A program made the position numbers and the translations under genes. Below, one piece after another: positions 8,630-17,680 of a DNA stretch of 64,000 bases (the stretch's first letter is position 1; each line of letters opens with the position of its first letter). The stretch covers positions 1-64,000 of the forward strand of contig JAAFJN010000008.1 in the NCBI GenBank assembly GCA_013298845.1. Reading direction: 5' to 3'. The stretch is from Chitinophagales bacterium (GTDB taxonomy: Bacteria; Bacteroidota; Bacteroidia; Chitinophagales; Saprospiraceae). The notes below the pieces were generated by a model. It was not told the origin of the DNA and ran no database searches. It saw only the letters and a list, made by a program, of their open reading frames with translations.

Positions 8630-10117
8630 TTATTCCACCACCGTCACCTTCATCATGTTGGTGCGGAAACGGCGGCCAATCGGCATGGAGCCGGTGTTGA
8701 TGATAATATCTTCGGGTTCAACGTATCCGGCTTCTTTCAAAATTTCCACCGAATCGGTAACGGTTTCGTCGGTTGAAGAAAACCGGTCGTACATAAAGCA
8801 CGAAACACCCCACACCAAATTGAGGGTATTGAGCATAGCGGGCTGATCGCTAAAGATAAAGATGTGCGCCTTGGGGCGGAAACTACTCACTTTAAAGGCG
8901 GTATAACCGGAAGTGGTCATGCCCACAATTCCTTTTGCACCCAATTCTTCGGCTACGCGGCAGGCGTTAAAACACACCACGTCCGATTGAAACGTTTTGG
9001 ACTTTTCCACCGCCGTTGGGCGTTTTCTTTCAATTTGTGGCCAGTAGTGTTTTTCGGCTTCGCGGATAATTCGGGTCATCGCCTCGATCACCAGCGTTGG
9101 GTGAGCACCCACCGAGGTTTCGCCCGACAACATCACGGCATCGGCACCGTCGAACACGGCATTGGCCACGTCGGTGATTTCGGCGCGGGTAGGCGATGGG
9201 TTGGTAATCATGGAGTCCATCATTTGCGTGGCGACGATAACCGGGCGGCTGAACTGCATACAAAGTTGGATAATCTCCTTTTGCGTAATGGGCAACTGTT
9301 CGATGGGCATTTCTACCCCGAGGTCACCACGCGCTACCATAATCCCGTTGCTGGCTTTTACAATCTCGCGGAGATTGCGCACGGCTTCGGGTTTTTCGAT
9401 TTTGGAAATTACTTTGGCACCGTGTCCGGCGGCCTGAATCCGTTCGATGAGATCAAGAATATCGCGTTCGCGGCGGACAAACGAAAGGGCAATCCAGTTC
9501 ACGGGTTGCGTCAGGATGTACTCCAGATCTTCGATGTCTTTTTCGGTCAAAGCCGGCAAACTCACGTGGGTATCGGGCAAGTTTACGCCTTTATTGCTGC
9601 TCAATACACCGCCGTGCAGGGTTTTGAGGCGTACGGTATCTACTTTATTAGTTTCTACTACCTCAAAAACGAGTTTGCCATCGTCCATCATGATGCGTTC
9701 GCCCACGTTGCAGTCTTGGGCAAAACGGTCGTAACTCATGTAGATTTTTTCCATCGTACCGAGTACTTCTTCGTTGACCAGGGTAATAACATCGCCGGTT
9801 TTGAGGGGCAATGCGTTATCTTTAATTTTACCAACGCGCAATTTTGGGCCTTGCAAATCGGCCAGAATGGCAACGTGCGCATTGAGTTCCTGGTTAATAT
9901 CGCAAATACGGTCAATCACCTGCTGGTGGTCCTCGTGCGAACCGTGGCTAAAGTTGAGGCGGAATACATCCACGCCCGCCATTACCAATTCCTTTAGTTT
10001 TTCGTAAGAACTACAGGCCGGGCCTACGGTGGCCACTATTTTTGTATTCTGCCAACCTGCCTTTCGCAAATTAGCGGGTGTTTGTGCCTGATTTAAAACT
10101 ACTGCGTCACTTGCCAT
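8630..10117 (-). CDS. pyk: pyruvate kinase
   Basis: Catalyses phosphoenolpyruvate + ADP to pyruvate + ATP, the last step of glycolysis, in the cytoplasm. The start is placed at the ATG at 10117 (MASDAVVLNQ), giving 495 residues; a longer frame starting at 10168 begins with a TTG that lies inside the -7 promoter box, so it is not used. Motifs seen: TKIVATVGPACSSYEKL at the N-terminus, LNFSHGSHEDH, the active-site block KVISKIEKPEAVRNL and MVARGDLGVEMP, and the C-terminal domain with TTSGYTAFKVSSFRP. A strong promoter precedes it, and xseA follows one base after the stop. Confidence 0.97.
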   Translation of the reverse strand: MASDAVVLNQAQTPANLRKAGWQNTKIVATVGPACSSYEKLKELVMAGVDVFRLNFSHGSHEDHQQVIDRICDINQELNAHVAILADLQGPKLRVGKIKDNALPLKTGDVITLVNEEVLGTMEKIYMSYDRFAQDCNVGERIMMDDGKLVFEVVETNKVDTVRLKTLHGGVLSSNKGVNLPDTHVSLPALTEKDIEDLEYILTQPVNWIALSFVRRERDILDLIERIQAAGHGAKVISKIEKPEAVRNLREIVKASNGIMVARGDLGVEMPIEQLPITQKEIIQLCMQFSRPVIVATQMMDSMITNPSPTRAEITDVANAVFDGADAVMLSGETSVGAHPTLVIEAMTRIIREAEKHYWPQIERKRPTAVEKSKTFQSDVVCFNACRVAEELGAKGIVGMTTSGYTAFKVSSFRPKAHIFIFSDQPAMLNTLNLVWGVSCFMYDRFSSTDETVTDSVEILKEAGYVEPEDIIINTGSMPIGRRFRTNMMKVTVVE

Positions 10118-10165
10118 AAAAGTGTTAATTCTTTTAGTGTAAAAATTACAATTACTATTTAGCAG

Positions 10166-10190
10166 CAAATGTACATCGGCTTATTGAAAT
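10166..10190 (-). promoter_or_regulatory. promoter of pyk
   Basis: The minus strand reads TACATTTG at 10173-10166, a perfect TAnnTTTG -7 box, with TTTC about 17 bases upstream as a partial -33 box. It places the transcript start about 45 bases before the chosen ATG. Confidence 0.6.
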
Positions 10191-10493
10191 ATTCGAGCCG
10201 CGAAAGTGTATTTTATATGAAATGTGTCGTTTGGTGGCGGAAGAGCGGATTATGCCGGGGGTAAAGCCGACGGGTAATTGGTCGGATATTTGGCCCTAAA
10301 ACACCATCAATCCCGGTGTAACTTAGTGTTAACCAATGATTAAGAAGCGGGCCAGCGCAAATTCGCCGGAAGGCTCCGACAGAACGCTTGAAAAAAAAAC
10401 GACTAAATCTTTTTTAAGCACGAAAATCGTCGTTCCTTTGCATCCGAAAAATTAACTTTTTCAGCATTTTAAACTAACTATTTAGAAAAAAAC
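10174..10493. other. intergenic region between pyk and acpP
   Basis: About 320 bases between two divergent genes. The right end holds a candidate acpP promoter (TTCCTTTG at about 10433-10440, one mismatch to TAnnTTTG) and an A-rich leader before the acpP ATG. The middle (10200-10400) shows no frame, repeat or hairpin that I could support. Confidence 0.4.
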
Positions 10494-10739
10494 ATGGCAG
10501 AAAATACTTCTGTAGCCGACCGCGTTAAAGCGATCATCGTTGACAAATTGGGTGTTGATATAGCTGAAGTTACACCAGAGGCAAACTTTATCCAAGACCT
10601 CGGCGCTGACTCTCTTGACACTGTTGAATTAATCATGGAATTCGAAAAAGAGTTCGATGTAAACATCCCGGATGAATCAGCAGAGAAAATCACCACTGTT
10701 GGTCAGGCTATTGCTTTCATCGAGAAGAATAACGCTTAA
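10494..10739 (+). CDS. acpP: acyl carrier protein
   Basis: An 81-residue acidic protein that carries growing acyl chains in fatty-acid synthesis on a 4'-phosphopantetheine arm. The attachment serine is Ser40 in [19 protein letters not shown], an exact match to the family signature. Length is standard. In many bacteria fabF follows directly; here the next gene is an amidohydrolase and an 8-bp hairpin with a T-run ends the transcript, so acpP appears monocistronic. Codon choice (GTT, GCT, CTC) looks biased as in highly expressed genes. Confidence 0.97.
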   Translation: MAENTSVADRVKAIIVDKLGVDIAEVTPEANFIQDLGADSLDTVELIMEFEKEFDVNIPDESAEKITTVGQAIAFIEKNNA

Positions 10740-10778
10740 TTAAAGCGCTTCCGGCCAACGTCGGATCATTTCTGGAAT

Positions 10779-10817
10779 ATGAGTCATTCTGTTTGCGCAG
10801 GGTGACTCATTTTTTTT
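10779..10817 (+). terminator. intrinsic terminator after acpP
   Basis: Stem ATGAGTCA (10779-10786) pairs perfectly with TGACTCAT (10803-10810), followed by a run of T from 10810 to 10817. It lies 40 bases after the acpP stop and just before the amidohydrolase start. Confidence 0.75.
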
Positions 10818-10827
10818 AGCCAAATTT

Positions 10828-12009
10828 ATGAGAAAAATAACTGCTGACTGGGTTTGCCCCGTCGTTTCGGAACCCCTTGCCAATGGCGTTGTCATTTGTG
10901 ACGATGCGGGTAAAATTTTGGCCATCGAACACCGGGATCAACACGATGATTCTACCCTGGAATACCACGCCGGTACCCTTATCCCCGGACTGGTAAATAC
11001 CCACTGCCACCTCGAATTGTCGCACATGAAAGGCAAGGTGAATACCGGCACCGGTCTCATCCCTTTTATTACCGGAGTAGTCACCCAGCGCGACGCTACG
11101 CAGGAAATCATCCAGGAAGCCATCAAAAAAGCCGAACAGGAAATGCTCGACGGTGGTATTGTGGCCCTCGGTGATATTTCCAACGCCACCGATACGTTTG
11201 CCATAAAAGCCCACGGCCGGATGCGCTATTATACGTTCGTGGAATTGTTCGATTTTTTGCAAGACACTAACGCCGAAAAAACGGCCGAAGGCGGGATCGG
11301 GGTTTGGAACCAATTGGACCTGGCCCGCGACAGCGCCCGTTCGCTGGTGCCGCACGCGCCCTATTCCGTTAGCCCGTCGTTGTTTCAGGCGATTAATACG
11401 TTTAACCCGTCGGGCAATATTACCGTAAGCATCCACAACCAGGAAACGCCCCCCGAAAACCAGTTATTTTTGACCAAAACGGGCGGTTTTCTTGATTTTT
11501 ACGGCAAATTTGGCATTAGCCTCGAACAATTTGAAGCCACCGGCAGCCCCTCCATCTATTACGCTATGGAGCACATGAACCCGTATAACCGCACGTTGTT
11601 TGTGCACAATACCCTCACCACCCGCGAAGATATTGAGGCCGCCCACGCGTGGTCGCAGCACGTGTACTGGGCGACTTGCCCCAACGCTAACCTGTACATC
11701 GAAAATCGTTTGCCGAATTACGCCGCTTTTATGGAGACCAACGCCCGCCTCACCATCGGAACCGACAGCCTGACCTCCAACTGGCAATTGTCGGTGTTGG
11801 AAGAAATGAAAACCATTGCCCGTTTACAAAGTTACGTGCCGTTTCATACCTTGCTCCGTTGGGCCACCCTCAACGGTGCCGAAGCCCTTGGTTTCGACGA
11901 TTCGTTGGGTAGCCTCGAACCGGGCAAACGCCCCGGAATTTTGCTCCTCCAAGGCATGGAACCGGATTGGATTTTGGGGAAAGATGCTTCCATTCAACGT
12001 TTGGCCTAA
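10828..12009 (+). CDS. amidohydrolase-superfamily hydrolase (ATZ/TRZ/chlorohydrolase type)
   Basis: A 393-residue cytoplasmic metal-dependent hydrolase. The metal-binding HxH is His59/His61 in LIPGLVNTHCHLELSHMKG; further expected ligand regions are VPHAPYSVSP, SIHNQETPPENQ and the late Asp in IGTDSLTSN. The fold and spacing fit deaminases or chlorohydrolases of the cytosine/guanine/aminofutalosine deaminase group, acting on an amino-heterocycle or amide. The exact substrate cannot be assigned. It begins 10 bases after the acpP terminator T-run with no clear promoter box, so its transcription may depend on partial read-through. It converges with the BNR protein gene over a shared hairpin. Confidence 0.82.
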   Translation: MRKITADWVCPVVSEPLANGVVICDDAGKILAIEHRDQHDDSTLEYHAGTLIPGLVNTHCHLELSHMKGKVNTGTGLIPFITGVVTQRDATQEIIQEAIKKAEQEMLDGGIVALGDISNATDTFAIKAHGRMRYYTFVELFDFLQDTNAEKTAEGGIGVWNQLDLARDSARSLVPHAPYSVSPSLFQAINTFNPSGNITVSIHNQETPPENQLFLTKTGGFLDFYGKFGISLEQFEATGSPSIYYAMEHMNPYNRTLFVHNTLTTREDIEAAHAWSQHVYWATCPNANLYIENRLPNYAAFMETNARLTIGTDSLTSNWQLSVLEEMKTIARLQSYVPFHTLLRWATLNGAEALGFDDSLGSLEPGKRPGILLLQGMEPDWILGKDASIQRLA

Positions 12010-12011
12010 AA

Positions 12012-12056
12012 ACTGCGCGGTTGGTGGTTTTAATCCAATACCACCAACCGCGCAGT
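12012..12056. terminator. bidirectional terminator hairpin between convergent genes
   Basis: A perfect 17-bp inverted repeat, ACTGCGCGGTTGGTGGT at 12012-12028 and its complement at 12040-12056, with an 11-base loop. Read on the minus strand it is followed by TTTTT. The stop codon of the minus-strand gene (12032-12030) lies in the loop, so the right arm also encodes the last residues of that protein. Confidence 0.75.
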
Positions 12057-15000
12057 CGCCGTCTTTTTCCCTTTAAAAAATACCGTGTAAACCCCATTTT
12101 TAAGCCCCGTAATGCGGAGCGGCTGCCCGGCCGTTACGGGGGTATCCAGCCATATCTTACCGTTCATATCGGCAATCCAAACCTGGCCATTTTCGGCGGT
12201 TTGTAACCAACTGCTTTCGGCGTAAGCCGGATTGGGGAACAACCGGAGGAGGTCGCGGCCATTGGGCGGATCCAATAACACGGGCACAAACGGATTGCCT
12301 TTTTCATCAAAAGCCCACGCGCGGGTACGTGCTCCCGTGAGGCGCAATTCGGGGGTTTCGGAGCGGTTGTTTTTCCGTTTAAAACGCGTGGTAAACAACA
12401 ATCCATTCCCCGTTGCTACTTCCTCCGAAGGTTCGTACACAAACGTAACCTGACCATTCGCCGCGTTTTGGGTGTTAAAATGCAGTTCCGGAGCCATGTC
12501 CGAAAAGGCCGTGCCCGGTTCCAGCCATTCCCATTGGGCCGGATCAAATTCGAGGGTAAACTGTACGCCCGATAATCCTTTGAAGTTGGTCAACAGTGGC
12601 AGTTCTACGGTGCCGTTGGTCGCAGCGGGTTCCGACAACCAAACGGGCCATTGCGGCCATTGGCGTTCTTCGGCGGTACCCGGCCCGAAGTGCGGCAGCG
12701 CATTTTGGTCCAAATCCCCAATTTTTACCCCAATAAACGCCGGAACAACGGCATCCGTTTGTTCGAGATTGACCGTAACCTGTTCGGGAAATGTATCCAG
12801 CAGCGGGTTCGGTTGCCCCGAAAACTGGTAACTGGCCGGTATAAAACGCCACGAGGTGTTGTTTTGGAACGCCGTGTCGGTGCCCAGCAGGATTTTCCGC
12901 AGTTGCACAATGTCAAAATTGGTCACGGTTTTGGATTTATTGGCGTCGGCCGCAATTAATTTATACGGCGTATTAATCGGTTCGAGGTTCAAAATATGGC
13001 GGCTGATGAGCACCAAATCGTAAGCCGTAAGGCCGTTGGTGGGGTCGTCGTTGCGGTAGGGTTTAAAAACCACCGTGGAACAGCCCGGCAGCCCGTTGAG
13101 TTGAATCGCGCCCGTTGTGTCGCTCAAAACACCCGGTAGCACATCGGGGAAAGACGTTTTGGAAATGCCCTGCCCCAACGCATTGCGCACCATCCCGGCG
13201 GCCGAAACGGTGACCGGCGTGGAGGTTTGCACCCGGCGAATGGAATCCATCGGGAAGGTCCACACGCCGCGCCCGTGCGTGGCCGCGACCAGCCGTTTGT
13301 TGGTAAAATCGTGTTTAAAATCAAAAACCGGCACCGAAGGCATCCCTTCGCCGAGGCGATACCAGTTGGCACCGCTGTTTTTGGTGGCAAAAACGCCCGC
13401 GTCGGTGGCGGCAACCAAAATGGAATCGGCCGCGTTGGGCACCACAAAAATTTGGTTCACCGGTACCTGCGGCATATCACCCGAAATATTCACCCACGAT
13501 TGTCCATTGTCGTCGGAGCGGTGCAGGTGCGGAATATTTTCGTTGTCCCGAAACCCCGAATGCGTCACAAAAAGGCGGTTAACCTGCGTGGGTGAAGGCA
13601 CCACCGACGTAACGTAACGATTGGGCAAACCAGCAGTTATATTGGTCCAAACACCCGCCGGAGAGCGCCACCACACGTTGGCATCGGAGGTGCCAACGAA
13701 CAATTTACCGGCCAGCAACGGGGATTCACTAATGCTGCTCAACACGTGAAAACGCGGTGCAACAATGACGCCATCGGTCAAATCGCCCGAACCCGCCCCA
13801 AAACCATAACCGTTGGGGGAGGTGAGTAACCGATACGTACCCGCGTAAAAAATATAAGGCGGATGGATGGACCGAATAAAGGGCGCATCCCAGCCCACGC
13901 GATCCATCGTACCAAAAGCACTGCCGCCCGAACTCCAATTGGCTCCGTTGTTATCGGTGCCCCAAACGGTGCCGTTTTGCGTTTCTACCCAAAAAGTATC
14001 CGTCGAAGTGGGGTGAAAAGCGCAACTAAATCCGTCGGAAGCAATCACATCGGACCAGTTGTTGAGGGTAGTGCTGTTGCCGCGTTTTACCCCGTTGTCC
14101 TGCGCGCCCGTCCAATAATCATTGGGGCGGAGGGGTGTCCAGGCGGTGCGATACGATTGGGTTGCGGGTAAATTTTTACTTTTTATCCAAATTTGTTGGC
14201 CCGGTTCGTTGCGGTAGATGCCGCCGTCGTTGGCCCAATACCGACGCCCGGAAGGGCAAAACATGAGGTCGTGGCTATCGGCGTGGCCCCCGGCGGCCAC
14301 CATCCAGGAACCGTTGGCGAGGCGGCGATGCAACAAAATACCGTGAAAATAAAGGTCGTTATCGTTGGTGGGATGGAGCGATAATTTGCCAAAATACCAA
14401 CCAAAATCGGCGCAGGCATCCTCCAAAGAAGCGGTATTGAGGGTCGTCCAGGAAGTGCCGCCGTTGGTGGTCAGGTGCAGGCTTCCGGTAGTAGACAAGG
14501 TATCAATGTACAAGGCATACACTTTGTTGGGGTCTTGCTGCGACACTGCCAGCCCCGTGCGGCCATTTTTCCAGGTGGGCAGTCCTCCGCCCAGTTCGGT
14601 CCAGGTATCGCCGCCGTCGGTACTTTTGAAGACCTTGGCGTGTGGCCCGGCCACAAACGATTCGTTGCTGTTGCGCAGTCGGTTCCAAAACGAAGCGTAC
14701 AAAATTTGTGGGTTAGCGGCGCTCATCACCAAACTGCTGCACCCCGAATTATTACTCACAAACAACACTTTTTGCCAGGTTTGGCCGCCGTCGGTGGTTT
14801 TATATACGCCGCGTTCGCTCGTGCGCACGTATGGGTTTCCCATAGTTGCCACCCATAATATTTGCGGATTGGTGGGGTGAACAATAATTTCGGAAATCAC
14901 CCCGGCTTGATTTAGGCCCAGGTATTGCCACGTTTCACCGGCATCGGTGGATTTATAGACCCCATCGCCGTTGTACAGGATGGAAGGCATATTTACGTCG

Positions 15001-15479
15001 CCCGTTCCGGCGTACACGACATTGGGGTTAGAAGGGTCAAAATTGACGGTTCCGATGGATAATTGGGCAAATTCGTCAAAAACCGGGGTCCAATTATTCC
15101 CGGCATCGGTGGTTTTGAAAATGCCGCCGCCGCCAAAACCCACGAGTACCGTATTTTCGTCGTTGGGTTTTACGGCAACGGAATTGACCCGCCCGGCGTA
15201 GTTGGCCGGTCCCTGCAACGTCCACGGAGTAGTGGAAACCGTTCCGCCCGTGCAATTGGCACTGCGGTCGGCCACCGGTGCTTCCGATACCGTGCGTATC
15301 ATGCGCCGCCAGGCTTCCCAGTTGAACACCGTGTCGGGGTAGCAGCGCTGAAAGGTAAAATGGTCGTACGGCTCGCTTTTCCGCTCCAGGCTATTGGACG
15401 AAACGGCCGGTTTATGGGTATTACAAGCGGCAAAAATGCCGATACAAAAAAACAACGGGATAAATCGGTTCGGTATCAT
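12030..15479 (-). CDS. T9SS type A cargo lipoprotein with BNR/VPS10-like repeats, dockerin-like and cohesin-like segments
   Basis: About 1149 residues. The start is set at the ATG at 15479, giving a lipoprotein-like leader (FFCIGIFAAC, Cys19); the longer frame from 15518 begins with TTG inside the -33 region. Residues about 75-770 hold BNR/sortilin-type beta-propeller repeats (GGGIFKTTDAGNNWTPV, DGVYKSTDAGETWQYL, AGVFATKNSGANWYRL). At about 810-866 is a dockerin-like stretch with two loop segments (TAYDLVLISRHILNL; ADANKSKTVTNFDIVQLRKILLG). At about 955-1045 is a cohesin-like beta-sandwich (GVQFTLEFDPAQWEWLEP). The last 75 residues are a type A sorting domain (LLRLFPNPAYAESSW). Probably surface-exposed; propellers of this kind occur in glycan-active proteins, but no catalytic residues can be assigned. 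Confidence 0.85.
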   Translation of the reverse strand: MIPNRFIPLFFCIGIFAACNTHKPAVSSNSLERKSEPYDHFTFQRCYPDTVFNWEAWRRMIRTVSEAPVADRSANCTGGTVSTTPWTLQGPANYAGRVNSVAVKPNDENTVLVGFGGGGIFKTTDAGNNWTPVFDEFAQLSIGTVNFDPSNPNVVYAGTGDVNMPSILYNGDGVYKSTDAGETWQYLGLNQAGVISEIIVHPTNPQILWVATMGNPYVRTSERGVYKTTDGGQTWQKVLFVSNNSGCSSLVMSAANPQILYASFWNRLRNSNESFVAGPHAKVFKSTDGGDTWTELGGGLPTWKNGRTGLAVSQQDPNKVYALYIDTLSTTGSLHLTTNGGTSWTTLNTASLEDACADFGWYFGKLSLHPTNDNDLYFHGILLHRRLANGSWMVAAGGHADSHDLMFCPSGRRYWANDGGIYRNEPGQQIWIKSKNLPATQSYRTAWTPLRPNDYWTGAQDNGVKRGNSTTLNNWSDVIASDGFSCAFHPTSTDTFWVETQNGTVWGTDNNGANWSSGGSAFGTMDRVGWDAPFIRSIHPPYIFYAGTYRLLTSPNGYGFGAGSGDLTDGVIVAPRFHVLSSISESPLLAGKLFVGTSDANVWWRSPAGVWTNITAGLPNRYVTSVVPSPTQVNRLFVTHSGFRDNENIPHLHRSDDNGQSWVNISGDMPQVPVNQIFVVPNAADSILVAATDAGVFATKNSGANWYRLGEGMPSVPVFDFKHDFTNKRLVAATHGRGVWTFPMDSIRRVQTSTPVTVSAAGMVRNALGQGISKTSFPDVLPGVLSDTTGAIQLNGLPGCSTVVFKPYRNDDPTNGLTAYDLVLISRHILNLEPINTPYKLIAADANKSKTVTNFDIVQLRKILLGTDTAFQNNTSWRFIPASYQFSGQPNPLLDTFPEQVTVNLEQTDAVVPAFIGVKIGDLDQNALPHFGPGTAEERQWPQWPVWLSEPAATNGTVELPLLTNFKGLSGVQFTLEFDPAQWEWLEPGTAFSDMAPELHFNTQNAANGQVTFVYEPSEEVATGNGLLFTTRFKRKNNRSETPELRLTGARTRAWAFDEKGNPFVPVLLDPPNGRDLLRLFPNPAYAESSWLQTAENGQVWIADMNGKIWLDTPVTAGQPLRITGLKNGVYTVFFKGKKTATARLVVLD

Positions 15480-15485
15480 GTCGCA

Positions 15486-15518
15486 CAAAATTAAGTATAT
15501 TTTTAGAGGAATGGCCAA
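15486..15518 (-). promoter_or_regulatory. promoter of the BNR-repeat gene
   Basis: Minus strand: TTGG at 15518-15515, 21-base spacer, TAATTTTG at 15493-15486 (fits TAnnTTTG). The ATG at 15479 is only 7 bases after the -7 box, so the leader is very short or absent. Confidence 0.5.
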
Positions 15519-15787
15519 TATACAGCCGAATTACTATACATCGCGGCCTGCTCCAAGGGGCTTCTTTGGCCGCCGGGCGTTTCCATTTTGTTAAAACGAG
15601 GTTAAAATTCATTTGTTTTTCTATTGAAAATCAAATGTTTAGCAAAATTTTTAAAAAAAACCTAAACAATAGTACGTCTACTTAGTTTAATAGTAATACT
15701 ATCAAACAAAAACAAACACTGCTTTTCCCACAAACGAAAAAAGCATTTTTTGGTAAAAAGCAGATCTAATCAAAACACGTCCATACT
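15519..15787. other. AT-rich divergent intergenic region
   Basis: Between the BNR gene and the SPFH gene. It is A/T-rich, with a 13-base palindrome-like ATAGTAATACTAT at 15690-15702. No clear TAnnTTTG box was found for the SPFH gene and no frame is supported. Confidence 0.35.
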
Positions 15788-16618
15788 ATGAAACAGTACA
15801 TCAAAATTTCCGCTTTTTTGGCAAGTTTTATTGCCATTCTTATATTCCAAAGTAGTTGCACCGTTGTCCGCCAAGGCGAAACGGGCGTGAAACGGACGTT
15901 TGGTAAATACAACGACAAAGTGTACACCAGTGGCTTGCGCGGTTTTAATCCGTTCACCAGTACCATTGTAAAAGTATCTACCCAAACGGAAAATATCGAA
16001 GTGAACCTGAATATCCCATCGCGCGAGGGCCTTTCGATCCAAAGTGAGGTGTCCATTTTGTACCGTGTAGTGAGCAAATCTACCCCCGATTTGTTGCGTT
16101 CCGTGGGTTTGGACTACGAAGAAACCATCATTTTGCCCGTATTCCGCTCCGCCGTTGCCGATATTACCTCCAAATATTACGCCAAAGACATGCACTCGGG
16201 CAATCGCGGCGAAATTGAAGCGGCCATTCTTGATTTGATGATGAAAAATCTGAAGGACAAAGGTATTATTGTGGAGGCCGTTTTGTTAAAAAGTATCGCG
16301 TTGCCGCGCAGTTTGGCCAAAGCCATTGAAGATAAATTAGAGGCCGAACAATTGGCCCAACGCATGGAATTTGTGTTGTTGCAGGAAAAACAGGAAGCCG
16401 AACGCAAACGAATTCAGGCTCAGGGTACCAGCGACGCCAATAAAATTATCGCAGCCGGTCTGACGCCCGAAATCCTCCAGTTCAAATCTATTGAAGCGTG
16501 GTTGCAATTGTCCAATTCGCCCAATGCAAAAGTGATTATCAGCAACGGCAGCGTTCCGATGATGATGAACGCGGATGAAATTGGCACGGTAAAAAGTGCC
16601 GTTGGTAGTAAAAACTAA
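15788..16618 (+). CDS. SPFH/prohibitin-family membrane protein
   Basis: A 276-residue SPFH (stomatin/prohibitin/flotillin/HflK) protein. The N-terminus is hydrophobic (IKISAFLASFIAILIFQSSC) and could be a signal anchor or a lipoprotein signal with Cys24. The SPFH domain spans about 25-200 (RQGETGVKRTFGKY, GLRGFNPFTSTIVKVSTQTENIEV, SVGLDYEETIILPVFRSAVADITSKY), followed by a charged coiled coil (EQLAQRMEFVLLQEKQEAERKRIQAQG) and a C-terminal tail. SPFH proteins form ring-shaped oligomers on membranes and often modulate proteases or membrane domains; the partner is not evident here. It is followed by a strong terminator, so it appears monocistronic. Confidence 0.9.
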   Translation: MKQYIKISAFLASFIAILIFQSSCTVVRQGETGVKRTFGKYNDKVYTSGLRGFNPFTSTIVKVSTQTENIEVNLNIPSREGLSIQSEVSILYRVVSKSTPDLLRSVGLDYEETIILPVFRSAVADITSKYYAKDMHSGNRGEIEAAILDLMMKNLKDKGIIVEAVLLKSIALPRSLAKAIEDKLEAEQLAQRMEFVLLQEKQEAERKRIQAQGTSDANKIIAAGLTPEILQFKSIEAWLQLSNSPNAKVIISNGSVPMMMNADEIGTVKSAVGSKN

Positions 16619-16724
16619 ACGATTATACAGCCACCACCGGGGTTTACGCCTCGCCCAGCCATCATAAATCAGATCAACTATACATTACCCAATTAATTTG
16701 TTTGTAACAGGCAATCACTTACGG

Positions 16725-16762
16725 AAGAGGGATTCGGACAACGTTCCAGTCCCTCTTTTTTT
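16725..16762 (+). terminator. intrinsic terminator after the SPFH gene
   Basis: AAGAGGGA (16725-16732) pairs with TCCCTCTT (16750-16757), followed by T to 16762. About 107 bases after the stop codon. Confidence 0.75.
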
Positions 16763-16879
16763 GTTGATATCCGGCGAAAACCGTTAAAATAAAACCATCG
16801 GACAAATCGGATGGAGCATGTCGCGCAAAATTAAAAAAACAACCCTACCTTAGCGGCAAAATATATACCACATTTAACG

Positions 16880-17665
16880 ATGCGCTTTTCATCCCTGAAA
16901 ACCAGGACAACACCATACCTTTTTGTATCTGCGGCGGTTCTATTGTTGACTAATTGCCAAACCGATTCCAAAAATACTACCAAAGGCAGCAATGCCCCGG
17001 TCATTACTTCGGAGCGTTTTGTGCAGGGCGAAGGCGATATTAACACGAATTACTTTTCGTTTGAGGCCGAATATCCGGTGGTAAAAGAAGGTACGGCTGC
17101 CCTGCGCGATTCGGTGCAAAAATGGGTCGAAAACTGCGTGGCCGAAATATGCGCTCAAACCGAAGAAAGTGCCCCGCCCAGTATGGGTTTATCCGAATCC
17201 GCCAATGCTTTACTGGCGCTTTGGAAAAGCCCGGAGAATACGGTATCGCACGCATTTAGCCTCAAAGACACTGTTCTCATGGCCAATAATCAGTTTTTGG
17301 CCCTTCGTTTGGATTTGTACCTGAATTCCGGCGGCGCGCATCCCAACTATTTGAGCCGAATGGTGGTTTTAAACAGCCAAACGGGTGCCATTATTCCCAC
17401 GACGGATTTTATTAAAGATCCCAACGCCATTTTGCCCTTGCTGGATATCGTGTACCGGGCCGAAAAACAAGAAGCATTTGCCGAAGGAAACGCCTATATA
17501 GACAGCGCCATTGTGTTCCCAACGCAATGCGTTTTTACCGAAAAAGGCGTTCTTTTTCACTATAATACGTACGAAATTGCACCTTATGCACTGGGTGATG
17601 CCGATATTTTTATGACCTGGACGGACTTAGGTCAATCGGCGGTGAATCCAACAACAAACCAATAA
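16880..17665 (+). CDS. DUF3298/RsiV-type lipoprotein
   Basis: A 261-residue exported protein with a lipoprotein signal (VSAAVLLLTNC, Cys26). The C-terminal half (about 130-250) matches the pattern of DUF3298/RsiV-C: LYLNSGGAHPNYLSRMVVLNSQTGAIIPTTDFI and the end block GVLFHYNTYEIAPYALGDADIFM. Members include the RsiV anti-sigma extracytoplasmic domain and PdaC-type proteins; this one has no anti-sigma segment and no obvious enzyme motif. A TACCTTAG sequence at 16850-16857, one base off the -7 consensus, precedes it. The next gene follows after 15 bases, so the two are likely co-transcribed. Confidence 0.75.
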   Translation: MRFSSLKTRTTPYLFVSAAVLLLTNCQTDSKNTTKGSNAPVITSERFVQGEGDINTNYFSFEAEYPVVKEGTAALRDSVQKWVENCVAEICAQTEESAPPSMGLSESANALLALWKSPENTVSHAFSLKDTVLMANNQFLALRLDLYLNSGGAHPNYLSRMVVLNSQTGAIIPTTDFIKDPNAILPLLDIVYRAEKQEAFAEGNAYIDSAIVFPTQCVFTEKGVLFHYNTYEIAPYALGDADIFMTWTDLGQSAVNPTTNQ

Positions 17666-17680
17666 CAAATATTCAACACC

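Noticed and set aside
10118-10168. Extended pyk start at 10168
   Set aside because: It is a TTG within the -7 box TACATTTG, so it cannot be translated from that promoter.
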